DNA of 64,000 nucleotides from Lodderomyces elongisporus (GCF_030384665.1 NC_083673.1:2117501-2181500); one strand, 5' to 3'. Counted from the stretch's first letter, positions 50,142-60,187 are shown. Notes: generated by a model not told the origin, from the sequence alone. Numbers and translations are program-made.

Positions 50142-52622
50142 ATGATTGTCCGAAACCTTTTGGGAAAAAATCGGCTATGTTGTTTGCAACCGAAGTTACT
50201 ATTATCAACTCTATCACAACGACCACAACTGCAATTGTCATTACAACTACTATGTCGTGCGACAAGGCTGTATGCAACTGTCAATGATATTGCATTGCCC
50301 AAAACTCGAAACATTGGTATCATTGCACACATCGATGCTGGAAAAACCACCACCACGGAAAGAATGATTTACTACAGTGGGAAAAGTAAACGTATTGGAA
50401 ATGTTGATGAAGGAGATACTGTTACCGATTATTTACAAGCTGAACGAGAGCGTGGAATCACTATCCAACTGGCGGCAATTACAATTCCTTGGAATAATCA
50501 CAAGATTAACATTATCGACACACCTGGACATGCAGACTTCACATTTGAAGTTATACGATCATTACGCGTTCTTGATGGAGCAGTTACCATTTTAGATGCC
50601 GTTGCTGGAGTAGAGGCTCAAACAGAGAAAGTTTGGAAACAAGCAAGCGCTTTAAAACTACCAAGAATGATTTATGTAAACAAGATGGATCGACCAGGTG
50701 CTGGTTTCAGTCGAACAGTAAAGGAAGTGATCCAAAAGTTGGAAACCAGGGTTGTTTTATGTAACACCCCCTTTTTTGAAAACCAAGAGCTGAATCCCGA
50801 GTTTAGAGGTGTTATTGATGTGATCCATGGAAAATTATTGAAATGGAAGGAAGCCGATGAATTCGGTAAAGAAATTGATGTTGAAGATATCGATGAAACT
50901 AAACCCGAGCTATATGATGTCTACTGCAAGGCTAGAGAATATATGGTGGAGACCTTGGGAGAATATGACGAATCAATCATTGATGCATTCTTGGAAAATG
51001 ATGAAAATTACTTGAAAATATCACCCGAGTTGCTTAATCGCGCAATTAGGAAAGCAACAATTGATAATTACTTGGTACCAGTATTTTGCGGAGCATCATT
51101 TAGAAATATTGGTGTGCAGCCATTGATGGATGGTATCACCAACTACTTGCCATCTCCCTTGGAAACACCTGTGCCAGATATCAAAAGCAAGAAGAAACAA
51201 GAGATTTCAGCAAAAATGGCTAACAACGGACTTATAATCAACAACGATCCCAAGCTCACAGTTGGCTTAGTATTTAAGGTGATGAATCACGCCACTAGAG
51301 GACCAATGGCTTTTGTTCGGATCTATAGTGGCAAGCTAGTGGCCAATTCTATGGTGGTCAACTCAAGAACAGGAGCAAAGCACTCTGTAAGAAAGTTACT
51401 CATAATGCACGGTGACCAGCCCGAAGAAGTCAAGTTTATTGGTGCCGGTAACATTGGAGTTATATCAGGTTTTGAAGACGAATTTCACACTGGTGATACA
51501 GTTATTTCGCATGCGACTAGTAAAAAAGCTGTGGGAACAATGGAATCCACGATCAAGTTGATGCCCATTGATATACCACCTCCATTATTCAACTCAAGTA
51601 TTGAACCATTTACTGCAGGAGATGAAGCACACATGAAGAAATGTATTGATATTTTAATTAGAGAAGATCCTTCGCTAAAAGTACACACGGAGGAAGATAT
51701 GGGTCAAACGATCTTGAGCGGAATGGGTGAGTTGCACCTTGAAATTGTCCGCGATCGATTGATTAACGATATGAAGGTGAAGGCAAACTTGAGAGATATA
51801 GCCGTGGCATACAAAGAATCTTACATTGGTAAAACACCCACGAATGGTCTGTTTGAGACCGAATCGATACAAGTGAAATTAAGTATTGAGCATGTGGATG
51901 ATTGCAAATCGTTTGAGGATGTAGATGGTGCCATTATCTTTGAAGATGAAAACAATGTCATCATCGTACCGGAATCACTGGTTTCGGAAACAGTCCAAAG
52001 TGCCACCGAAGGAAGGAGATGGAAATGCCCAAGTAGCTATGAAGAACTCCATGAAGCAGTTGTTAATGGTTGTTCGATGGCTTTACAGACTGGAGGGCCG
52101 CACCTCGGTCTCAGTTTGCATTCGACGCTTGTCAAAGTAGAGTTCTGGAATGCACCAGTTGAAGTAAACGAGGAGCTCATTCCTCCATTGATGAATGCTG
52201 CTCGTGAAGCAGTGCAAAGTGTTAAGGCAAGCGAAAACAAATTTGGTTTTTTGGAGCCTCTCATGAATGTTCGTGTATTTGTCGATTCGGCAGATATGGG
52301 GGAAGTCTCGCATGATTTATCTCAAAGATGCCAAGCACTCATTCATTCAGTTGAAGATGAATCACTGCTGAATTTGGAAACTGCCAATTGGGCAAAGGAC
52401 GAAGCCGAGAGAGCTTATCTTCCACCAGATTACACCATGTCAAAGACTGCTCTTGCAGATAACTACAAGACTAGAAAAGTGATCCATGCAGAGACACCAT
52501 TGAAGGAGATGATTGGGTATTTATCAAAACTTCGCTCTCTAACTGGAGGCAAAGCCACATTCGATATGAGCTTCCTAGGTATGAGACGAGTGACGCAAAG
52601 TAGATTAAACCAAATTTTCTAA
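50142..52622 (+). CDS. MEF2: Mitochondrial elongation factor G2 / ribosome-recycling GTPase
   Basis: Mitochondrial EF-G2, which with the recycling factor splits mitoribosomes after termination. The start is the ATG at 50142 (826 residues); nothing upstream in frame is an ATG. Residues 1-45 are basic and Leu/Gln-rich, a presequence. GTPase motifs: AHIDAGKTT (G1), ERGITIQ-S-AA (G2, with a CTG codon at the conserved Ser), DTPGH (G3) and VNKMDRPGAGF (G4). Domains II-V follow, with GMGELHLEIVRDRL, SLHSTLVKVEFWNAPVEVNE and a C-terminal RSLTGGKATFDMSFLGMRRV. The Mef1 paralogue is less likely, since YYSGKSKRIGNVDEGDTVTD with ITIQ[S]AA fits Mef2. It lies 262 bp from the divergent tRNA gene. Confidence 0.95.
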   Translation: MIVRNLLGKNRLCCLQPKLLLSTLSQRPQLQLSLQLLCRATRLYATVNDIALPKTRNIGIIAHIDAGKTTTTERMIYYSGKSKRIGNVDEGDTVTDYLQAERERGITIQLAAITIPWNNHKINIIDTPGHADFTFEVIRSLRVLDGAVTILDAVAGVEAQTEKVWKQASALKLPRMIYVNKMDRPGAGFSRTVKEVIQKLETRVVLCNTPFFENQELNPEFRGVIDVIHGKLLKWKEADEFGKEIDVEDIDETKPELYDVYCKAREYMVETLGEYDESIIDAFLENDENYLKISPELLNRAIRKATIDNYLVPVFCGASFRNIGVQPLMDGITNYLPSPLETPVPDIKSKKKQEISAKMANNGLIINNDPKLTVGLVFKVMNHATRGPMAFVRIYSGKLVANSMVVNSRTGAKHSVRKLLIMHGDQPEEVKFIGAGNIGVISGFEDEFHTGDTVISHATSKKAVGTMESTIKLMPIDIPPPLFNSSIEPFTAGDEAHMKKCIDILIREDPSLKVHTEEDMGQTILSGMGELHLEIVRDRLINDMKVKANLRDIAVAYKESYIGKTPTNGLFETESIQVKLSIEHVDDCKSFEDVDGAIIFEDENNVIIVPESLVSETVQSATEGRRWKCPSSYEELHEAVVNGCSMALQTGGPHLGLSLHSTLVKVEFWNAPVEVNEELIPPLMNAAREAVQSVKASENKFGFLEPLMNVRVFVDSADMGEVSHDLSQRCQALIHSVEDESLLNLETANWAKDEAERAYLPPDYTMSKTALADNYKTRKVIHAETPLKEMIGYLSKLRSLTGGKATFDMSFLGMRRVTQSRLNQIF

Positions 52623-52901
52623 CACCCATGGGGTAGTCAGATTGCTTTTCTGAGGTGTACTGTTTGTATGTCGCTAGTTGTCTCCTTGTATATAGAATAG
52701 ATAATAGAAACACAATGTATTTATATGAAAGCACGAGACAACTAGGATAAAATATTCTTTTTGGGTCTTCGTTTTATTTACCTTTATCTTTTGATTTATT
52801 TCTTCAATATATTTTTCTGGCTTGTTTTTTTTTTTTTTGAAATCGAAGGTGAGATCTCGAGAACTTTCCACAAAAACCACGAAAGCGCAAATTTATCTAT
52901 C

Positions 52902-52933
<32 letters not shown>

Positions 52934-53090
52934 ACTGAAATGGAAACAAAAAAGAAAAAAAAAAAAGTGTAAACTTATCTCCAATATAAATTCAAGTACG
53001 TCCCAAGTTCAATACAAGTACAGTCTAATTAGATTTTCAACACAGTGCTCTACGCATAGGCTAAATTCATCACCTAATACGAATACGGAG
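52623..53090. promoter_or_regulatory. MEF2 3' side and upstream region of Q-rich gene
   Basis: A 468-bp region with a T run near 52827-52838, a TA/GA tract at 52900-52932 and an A run near 52955. It serves as 3' UTR of MEF2 and promoter of the next plus-strand gene. No gene is seen. Confidence 0.6.
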
Positions 53091-54440
53091 ATGAACAGAC
53101 CGCCTTTTTTGATGGATTTTGTAGATAGGGCACCTTTGTCTCTTGATAGAGACCGAGTGACTTGTCTCTTGTTAATCAACTCCCATTTGATGAAGAAATG
53201 TATCACTGTGTATTCAACAATCATATGTAACCAACAACTCATGCAGCAAATGTCAAATGAGAACAGGATGAATGTTACACAATCATACATGAACTATTTG
53301 AAAAGATTACAATCAAATGTTACAACATTAAACTATATCCATGAAAAATACCATGGTGACTTGCAACAACAACCAGTACCAAAATCTACATTCCCATTGG
53401 TGTTGAATGCGCCTCCCGACATGCCTGAATTGAATGCGTTGTATTCAAAATTGCAGGAATTATATGCGGAAGCTGTGCAATTCTTGAGAAGCAGACTTGA
53501 TGAAGTGAGAAAGCAACAAATGTATCAACAACAAGGTCAAACACAAGGGCAACAGAGTCAAGGAGGAATACCGCCACAACAGCAGCCACCTCAACGACCA
53601 CAATCTCAACAACCGCAACAGTTAGGAATGGGATTACCCCAACAACAACAACAACAACAACAACAACAACTACACCCTCCCCCTCCACCGCAACCATCAC
53701 TACCACCGCAACAACAACAGCACCAATCTCCTCTACCACAAGGATTTCCACAGCAATCACAGCAATCATTTCAGGGCCAAAACTTGTCTTTTGCTCCACA
53801 ACAACCAATACTGCAGCAATCGCAACCACCATCACAACAACAACTACAACAGTTTAATCAACAGCACCAACCACACGTTTCTCAATCACAGCAAAATCAG
53901 CAGCCTCAGGGACAATATTTTTCTCAACAAGGTTTTGCACCACCTCAAAGTCGGCCCCAGCAGCAAGCACACCAAGCACAGCAAGCCCAACAAACACAGC
54001 AAGCCCAACAAACACAACAAGCACAGCAAGCACAGCAAGCACAGCAAGCACAGCAAGCACAGCAAGCACAGCAAGCACAGCAAGCACAGCAAGCACAACA
54101 AGCACAACAAGCCCAGCAAGCACAACAAACACAACAGCCACAGCCAAACCAATCACAACAACAGCAAAATAATCTTCTGCATCAACTCCCACAACTGCAA
54201 ATGTTACAACCACCACTGGCCGGCATGCAGTTCAGCCAAGGTCCACTAGATGATGTTTTATTAACAGACAATTTTGCCTCTACTACTCCATTAGATTTTG
54301 GAGGTATCAATTTCAACAACGGCATGAACGACTCATCTGGAGGTATGAATGCGTTTACAATGGCTACATTATCACCACAACAGATTTTGCAGCAAGCGAA
54401 TGAGGGCAAAGAAACCCTTCAAAATGACTTTTTATTCTGA
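53091..54440 (+). CDS. Gln-rich protein with Snf11/SS18-like N-terminus
   Basis: A 449-residue protein. Residues ~22-85 form a compact helical domain (CLLLINSHLMKKCITVYSTI, QSYMNYLKRLQSNVTTLNYI) that resembles the SNH domain of human SS18 and the small yeast SWI/SNF subunit Snf11. It is followed by a helix near 105-145 (LNALYSKLQELYAEAVQFLR). From ~147 on the protein is Gln/Pro-rich, with poly-Gln runs and an Ala-Gln-Gln array encoded by CAGCAAGCA repeats. A short non-repetitive C-terminal stretch (~380-449) ends it. If the similarity is right, it is a SWI/SNF or related chromatin subunit. The assignment is by pattern only and is uncertain, since glutamine-rich coactivators look alike. Confidence 0.7.
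   Translation: MNRPPFLMDFVDRAPLSLDRDRVTCLLLINSHLMKKCITVYSTIICNQQLMQQMSNENRMNVTQSYMNYLKRLQSNVTTLNYIHEKYHGDLQQQPVPKSTFPLVLNAPPDMPELNALYSKLQELYAEAVQFLRSRLDEVRKQQMYQQQGQTQGQQSQGGIPPQQQPPQRPQSQQPQQLGMGLPQQQQQQQQQQLHPPPPPQPSLPPQQQQHQSPLPQGFPQQSQQSFQGQNLSFAPQQPILQQSQPPSQQQLQQFNQQHQPHVSQSQQNQQPQGQYFSQQGFAPPQSRPQQQAHQAQQAQQTQQAQQTQQAQQAQQAQQAQQAQQAQQAQQAQQAQQAQQAQQAQQTQQPQPNQSQQQQNNLLHQLPQLQMLQPPLAGMQFSQGPLDDVLLTDNFASTTPLDFGGINFNNGMNDSSGGMNAFTMATLSPQQILQQANEGKETLQNDFLF
53960..54132 (+). repeat. CAGCAAGCA (9-bp) coding repeat, (AQQ)n
   Basis: About eighteen in-frame 9-bp units, CAGCAAGCA with CAACAAACA and CAGCAAGCC variants, encoding a Gln-Gln-Ala/Thr array. The core at 54017-54090 is nearly identical, pointing to recent expansion. 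All six frames remain open, so shadow ORFs appear. Confidence 0.93.
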
Positions 54441-54533
54441 ACCTGTAGCACTAAATGTTTATTAGATTTATAAATTAATGTAATGTATTATATTTACTAT
54501 TAAGATATGTTTTTATTAATGTTTTCATTGCTT

Positions 54534-57500
54534 TCATTGCTTTTTTTTGTTGTTGTTGCTGTTGTTGCTGTTGCTGTTGTTGTTGTTGCTGTTGTTGTTA
54601 AGATTGGTGTTATTGTAAGCAAATTCATTAAAAACATCAGCATAATGATAGTGATGCTGAGAGTCAGGTTGTTCGGTTGAATGCACATGCAACCATCCTG
54701 CCTCATTGGTAATTTCTTTCCACAATTTTTGTTCTTCATCAAGGTTAGGAAGGTCTTCAAATCCTTCTAAATCCAAATCCAAATCTGCATATGCTTCAGA
54801 GCTGGTGTTTTGAAAGCCACTGGCAAATTGCAAAAAATCGAGATCATTTGGCGGTGTATGGTCATGTTCAGGTTTCAGCATCGTAACATCCTCTTGAGAT
54901 TCAGAAGAGAAATCGACAGCATGACTTTTGCCCTTGATCCCATCACCACCATTACCACCAACATGATCGCCACATCCGCCACTAACACTACCTCTACTAC
55001 TACTACTAATACCATCGTTATATGCTTTAAAGTCGTCATCATGTTTCTCCAAAATATCAGCCATGACACCATTAAAATCTAGTACACGAATAAGCTTCAA
55101 AAGTTGTGCTCGTCTCAATGCAGCAGGATAATTACCTAAGCGCTTCATTTTGGTGAACAAGACAAGTGCATGATCGAGGTGGTTCTTTGTTGCTTCATGT
55201 ACTCCAAATGATGCATTGAACAATATAAGTGTTGAGGCAGAGGTAAAGAGATACTCACGATCCATCCAACCAAACAAGGCCACCATATTCTCGGGCAAAA
55301 GTGACCAAATGCTCTTGACTGTATTGATTGAGGCTTGGAACGAAGCATTCAACAAGCTCAACACATTTTTAGAATACTTTGTCAAGTCAATATACTTGTT
55401 TTCCTGATCCTGTGTTTCTTGGAGTTCCTTGAACTTTTTGCTTGCAAAATAAAATAGCAAGGGCCGTACTGCCAAGTTGATACCTTGGAAATACTCAGTC
55501 ATCAAATTGACAATCAATCTGGAAATCTTGGGTTCATCAACCGAATAGTCAACGTCCAAGTACTCAGGTAGTGCAGTTTTCCACGAGATTAACTTTTGCA
55601 CCAAGTCAGACACTATGGGAAGGATATTAAAACTTGGCTGTTTTGTGTATAATGATGACAAGATCAAAGCATTGATCTGAGTAATTGTTACACAATTGTT
55701 GATGTAATCTGCTCTGGGGAAAATGTAATATCCTCTTACATCACTTTCATTTCGTGGCCAATCTGTTAAATCATGTTTGAAATCAGCAGGCAATTCAGTC
55801 GACACAGAGTCATCCGCAAAACTTAAAGGTAACCCAGCTTTGGATGAAAGCATTCGCTCATACATATACACCGTCCACCAAATTCTTCTTCTATGCTCAA
55901 GTTCAAACCGGTCAATGTTTTCCTGATCAGCATCAACATGCCACCCCAATATCAATGCCGCACGAAGCGCCAACCCAAAATAAAAGTAGGAGGCGATGGT
56001 ACAGTCTGCTACTTGCAAATAGAATGCATACAATAGCATGGCTTCAATACCTCCATCTTTGGTAATATTGTCAATAGCCCCCGATGCGAACAATCCAGTG
56101 AACAATTCCGACGCTTGAAAGAAAAAGCCTGCTCCAGGTAATGTATGTTTTTCAGTTTTATTTTTTGCACGCTTTTTGAGTTCCTGTTTTTGCCGTTTAA
56201 CGTGTGTGTCAGATTCAGTACCCAAGTACATTTCACCTACGGAGAATATAAGCAAGATTTTACAAAACCAAATGGTTTCCAAGATTGTGTCATCGTCGGC
56301 ATCTTTTTTGATGCAATTATCCTCCGAGCTTAAATCCGGGTCAGGGGTCTCATTCCTTCTCAAAATCTTTCTGTTCTCTTCCATCTTTCCTGAATATATG
56401 TTTGTCAAAAATTTCTTTACGAGTCCTTCATTGAAAAAATAGAAGCACCCATCATTATAGTTAATAAAAGTGTCTACCAAGAGCATGGCATATGAATAAG
56501 AAGGAAGGGAAAAGTTGATATTTAAACCTGGCCTTGTATTTGTTTTCAGCAATGTAATTTTGTAAGCATTTCCTTCCGATTCCAAAATCTTGCTTTTCCT
56601 CGAAGGCATTGTTGATTTGGGCGATAGGTGCAGTGAAGTGACAGAATCATTTCTTAACAAAGTAGCCGAGTGTAAGGAGTTCTCATCAGCAGTTTTTAAA
56701 TAACCATCAACAGTATCGGACTCTCCTTCATTTTTATTTATATTTTTATTTTTACTTTCACTTTCACTTTCACGTTGATTTTCACTTTTTTCACCTTCCC
56801 CTTCTCTATCTCCAACTCCAACTCCAGCTCCGACCCTGCTTCCGCCTCCATTTCCACCTACATTTCCGCCTCCATTTCCAACTTCATTTCTGTTGCTCTC
56901 CCTGAAATTATCTGGTAATGATGAACCTGAAGAAAATGATGGCACCATATTTTGGATTTCTAATCCAAATAAGGTCATTGATGATGACCCAACGTACACC
57001 TTTTCCCCTGTTCTTGACAGAATAAGCCTTCCATGCTTATCCAACGATGGGTTAATCACCTCAACGTTATTGCCCAAACTTAAACTCGAACCCGAAGTAG
57101 AACTCAAACCCAAACCAGAATTCGATATTGGTATTGATGATTTGTTACCATGGATCTTACCAGCGGCATGTATTGGATTGAGTGGGTGATTAGTTGTATG
57201 TTGAAATGTACTAGCTTGCCTTCCAGTTTGGTATTTCATATGTTCCAATTCTTTCAAATCGATTCTCATGGCGGCGTTTTCCTTCTTCAAACGTGCTATA
57301 TCATCGTGTAGCTTTGAAAGATATTTCATTGATACCACAATCTTCTTATCTGCTTCAACATATTCACATTTTGTGCGTGCTAAATGACACTTTTTGCATG
57401 GTTCTCCACCAGGACATCTAATGTGTCTGGTGCGACATCGTATACAAGCTAGCGATGTTCTTTTTTGACGTGTATTACCAGAAGTATTATTTGTGAGGTC

Positions 57501-57674
57501 GATGGGAGTGTTGTCAATATTGTTATTGGTGGTGTTGTCCACAGTATTAGCCGCATTCTTTGGTATTTGCGTGTGATTGAGTGATGGTGAAGGGGTGCTG
57601 CCATCAACTTGTAAAGCTTCGGAGGGTGTTGATGCCCCTAAATTCTGCTGCCTTGTTCGAAACTGGTCATGCAT
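54534..57674 (-). CDS. Zn(II)2Cys6 transcription factor
   Basis: A 1046-residue fungal-type regulator. The zinc cluster is at residues 77-103 (C77-x2-C80-x6-C87-x5-C93-x2-C96-x6-C103), preceded by an Asn/Thr-rich 70 residues and a basic RQKR. A coiled-coil dimerisation helix follows (~112-140, MKYLSKLHDDIARLKKENAA). Gly/Ser and Glu/Ser/Lys repeats cover ~195-330. The fungal-specific transcription factor domain spans ~480-800 (EHRRRIWWTVYMYERMLSSK, GLPLSFADDSVSTELP). The acidic C-terminal region (DLDLDLEGFEDLPNLDEEQK) is a likely activation domain, followed by a poly-Asn/Ser tail. I cannot name the orthologue or its targets. It converges on the Gln-rich gene with only 93 bp between stops. Confidence 0.93.
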   Translation of the reverse strand: MHDQFRTRQQNLGASTPSEALQVDGSTPSPSLNHTQIPKNAANTVDNTTNNNIDNTPIDLTNNTSGNTRQKRTSLACIRCRTRHIRCPGGEPCKKCHLARTKCEYVEADKKIVVSMKYLSKLHDDIARLKKENAAMRIDLKELEHMKYQTGRQASTFQHTTNHPLNPIHAAGKIHGNKSSIPISNSGLGLSSTSGSSLSLGNNVEVINPSLDKHGRLILSRTGEKVYVGSSSMTLFGLEIQNMVPSFSSGSSLPDNFRESNRNEVGNGGGNVGGNGGGSRVGAGVGVGDREGEGEKSENQRESESESKNKNINKNEGESDTVDGYLKTADENSLHSATLLRNDSVTSLHLSPKSTMPSRKSKILESEGNAYKITLLKTNTRPGLNINFSLPSYSYAMLLVDTFINYNDGCFYFFNEGLVKKFLTNIYSGKMEENRKILRRNETPDPDLSSEDNCIKKDADDDTILETIWFCKILLIFSVGEMYLGTESDTHVKRQKQELKKRAKNKTEKHTLPGAGFFFQASELFTGLFASGAIDNITKDGGIEAMLLYAFYLQVADCTIASYFYFGLALRAALILGWHVDADQENIDRFELEHRRRIWWTVYMYERMLSSKAGLPLSFADDSVSTELPADFKHDLTDWPRNESDVRGYYIFPRADYINNCVTITQINALILSSLYTKQPSFNILPIVSDLVQKLISWKTALPEYLDVDYSVDEPKISRLIVNLMTEYFQGINLAVRPLLFYFASKKFKELQETQDQENKYIDLTKYSKNVLSLLNASFQASINTVKSIWSLLPENMVALFGWMDREYLFTSASTLILFNASFGVHEATKNHLDHALVLFTKMKRLGNYPAALRRAQLLKLIRVLDFNGVMADILEKHDDDFKAYNDGISSSSRGSVSGGCGDHVGGNGGDGIKGKSHAVDFSSESQEDVTMLKPEHDHTPPNDLDFLQFASGFQNTSSEAYADLDLDLEGFEDLPNLDEEQKLWKEITNEAGWLHVHSTEQPDSQHHYHYADVFNEFAYNNTNLNNNSNNNNSNSNNSNNNKKKQ

Positions 57675-58686
57675 GTTTTCATACAGATGGTATGTTCTGC
57701 CAAAAGTGGTGGATATAGGGAATTAAAAGATGGACTCGATAGATACCAAACTAGAAAAGAAACAGCACCGAAAAAACAAAAAAAAAAACAATCTACAACC
57801 AAGATTTCAGGAGGTTTAGCAGCAGCACCCTGTGTAAATCTGTGTAAATAAATGTGATGAGAAAAGTATGGAGATATAAGCGCCTGTAATTTTAATTTAT
57901 TTTTTTTAATTTTTATTTTTCTCTTCCTCTACTGTTGCCTGTACTGGTTCCTCGCTTGTGTTTCCTCTTCCTTGCTGGGAACATATTCTACCCCATAATT
58001 ATACAACTATTATCATGGCGAAAAAGAGCAGAAAGCATAAAGCAGAAAGCAGAAAGCAAAAAGCAAAAAGAAAAATGAAAAATAAAGAGAAATAGATTAA
58101 AATTTCTTGTTCTGTTTATTACTCTTGATGTTAATCATTTTCCAAGTTCCTTGTCAAGACCAAAGATAAGAAAGGAAGAACCAACTTGGATGACATTAGC
58201 GAGGAAAATCGTCAAGATAGTGACTTTATTATCATTACTACTACTACTATTACTACTAATAGCTTCTACACCAATGATAATAATAATCAAGTAAAATAGT
58301 AAAAAAAAAAAAAAAAGACAACAACGTTGTATATTTGTAAACACAAGATAAACATTTCTAAATTCAAAAAGACGAGCTAAAGGCTTCTCCCACTTCCGTC
58401 CTTGAGACTTGGAATGAAGAGGGAGGTGAGGTGAAAAAAGCAAAGCAAAGCAAAGTAAAACAAAACAAATCAAATCAAAACGACACCTGAAACAGCTCAC
58501 TTATTGTATTCCAAGGAGCTTAAACTGCAATGTGGGATTGAATCAAATTTCAAATTTTGAAATTTCAATTTAGTTTCTCTTTTATTTTTTTATTTTTTTA
58601 TTTTTTCTTTATTTTTCTTTATTTTTCTTTATTTTCTCTCTTTTCTTTTGCTTTTTCCAGTTTTATCAATATCCCCTTGTTCAATT
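57675..58686. promoter_or_regulatory. Upstream region of the Zn2Cys6 gene
   Basis: A 1.0-kb region: promoter side of the Zn2Cys6 gene and 3' side of the CAP-protein gene. It contains an AGAAAGC/AGCAAAA repeat near 58028-58070, a TACTAC repeat near 58237-58258, an A run near 58299-58317 and a T/A repeat at 58577-58640. A hydrophobic frame at 58135-58500 on the minus strand is not called; it is discussed among the findings. Confidence 0.55.
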
Positions 58687-59808
58687 TTAACTGGAGACCA
58701 AGGGCAAGACATTGGATTTTCCTTGACCAACAACGTTTCCTGCTGGGTCATAAGAACAAATAACGTACAAGCCCCAGTTGTTTGATCTACAGTCTTTGTA
58801 GGCACAACCAACCTTGGTGGTTGATTTCCAGACGATAGCGGTGAAATGGTCAAAAGTTGAGGCGGAGCTGTAGTTGTAGTCGTCTCCTTCGCTGTACCAA
58901 GCGTCAACGGCGGCTGGGCCTGAAGAGTATCCCACAGCCAAGTTTTCACCATATGAGCCGCCAGAGTGGGTTAATGAACCGGAGCAGGAGTACTTGTCAG
59001 CATAAGCTTGAGCATAGTCGTAAGCCGATTGTGACCAAGATAAAGCAGAGACACCATGGAGTGCTCTTTTATCATTGTGGGCATCGAGGATGGCTTTGGA
59101 GAATGCTTCATCTGAAACATCACCAAAGTCTGAGCTGCTTGAGCTAGAGCTTGAGCTAGAGCTTGAGCTAGAGCTTGAACTTGAGCTGGCTTCTGATGAA
59201 GAGGCTGAGGCAGTAGAGCTGGCGGGAGTGGCACTCTCGCTGGTACTTTGTTGTTCGATTGAGCTAGTGGATGGTGTTTCAATTTGGGTGGATGCTGTCT
59301 TTGAAGTGGCTTCGACGCTTGGTGAGTTTGATGATACTGATTGTAACTGAGCAGCCAGTGTTACAGCAACAGATGCAACTGGTGCAGATTGTTCAGCCAC
59401 CGATGAAGCTTCGGCGGCTTCAGTAACGATTGATGTAGTCAAGGTGGTAGGGTTGGCCAAGACAACGCCAGTTTGAGTAGACAAGGAGTCACCGCTTTGA
59501 ATGACCAATCTTTCATTGTACAATGTGACCCAATCCTCTGAGCCAGCACCAACGACTGTGGTGAATGCAATATCCTGACCAAAAATGTTGGTAGAAAAGA
59601 CCCAAGTCGACAGCAGTTGCAGTTGTTGTTGCTGAGCATCAGCTTGTTTGACAGTATCAACAGGGACAACGGTCTCTTGGCCAGCACCGGCAGTGACTGT
59701 AGCATATTGTGTGACCTTATGGGTCTGAGTGACATAAACAACGTCAGCCAAGGTGTAGCTGCTACTGAGCAAGGTGGTAGCGATGGTTGCAAGTGTAGTG
59801 AACTTCAT
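58687..59808 (-). CDS. RBT4: Secreted CAP/PR-1 domain protein, RBT4 type
   Basis: A 373-residue secreted protein of the CAP/SCP/PR-1 superfamily. In S. cerevisiae the Pry relatives bind and export sterols; in C. albicans Rbt4 and Rbe1 are secreted and linked to virulence. The signal peptide is residues 1-21 (MKFTTLATIATTLLSSSYTL, then Ala). The next part resembles the C. albicans protein (VVYVTQTHKVTQYATV). A Ser/Thr/Ala-rich linker with a run of ~22 Ser is followed by the CAP domain at ~228-360. That domain has FSKAILDAHNDKRALHGV, LTHSGGSYGENLAVGY, FDHFTAIVWKSTTKVGCAY and NNWGLYVICSYDPAGNVVG. The His and Glu of the CAP pocket are present. No GPI signal is seen. Confidence 0.9.
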   Translation of the reverse strand: MKFTTLATIATTLLSSSYTLADVVYVTQTHKVTQYATVTAGAGQETVVPVDTVKQADAQQQQLQLLSTWVFSTNIFGQDIAFTTVVGAGSEDWVTLYNERLVIQSGDSLSTQTGVVLANPTTLTTSIVTEAAEASSVAEQSAPVASVAVTLAAQLQSVSSNSPSVEATSKTASTQIETPSTSSIEQQSTSESATPASSTASASSSEASSSSSSSSSSSSSSSSSSSDFGDVSDEAFSKAILDAHNDKRALHGVSALSWSQSAYDYAQAYADKYSCSGSLTHSGGSYGENLAVGYSSGPAAVDAWYSEGDDYNYSSASTFDHFTAIVWKSTTKVGCAYKDCRSNNWGLYVICSYDPAGNVVGQGKSNVLPLVSS

Positions 59809-59953
59809 TTTATAAGAGAGATGAATTTTAATCTGTTTGTGTTTGTGTTTGTGTTTATTTTATTTTTTATTTTTATTTTTTCTGTTTGGGAAAACGCGTA
59901 TATGATTTCCTAAAAGAGTGTAATAGTAAGGGTTGTTAATAATAGTTGGGCAA

Positions 59954-59983
59954 TGAGTGAGTGAGTGAGTGAGTGAGTGAGTG
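59954..59983. repeat. (GAGT)n tetranucleotide repeat
   Basis: About seven GAGT units roughly 150 bp upstream of the RBT4-type start codon. Confidence 0.92.
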
Positions 59984-60159
59984 ACTGTGTGGTTTTATTA
60001 TATAATTATCTTACTATGTAGATTGAGACTGATCGTGTTAAAAGGAAAGTAAGTGATCAGATTAATTCGGTAAAGGAATGACTGACTGTATTGTGGGTGG
60101 GAGTAGAAGGAGTGGTATAGATAACTCTTAATCTTTTGGTTGAGTCAAAGTAGAAAACA

Positions 60160-60187
60160 ATGAATGAATGAATGAATGAATGAATGA
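60160..60187. repeat. (AATG)n tetranucleotide repeat
   Basis: Seven AATG units in non-coding DNA. Confidence 0.92.

Noticed and set aside
53386..54249. Long Val/Ala, Leu/Cys and His/Ser/Lys frames antisense to or overlapping the Gln-rich gene
   Set aside because: They are shadows of the CAG/CAA repeats, which leave all six frames open.
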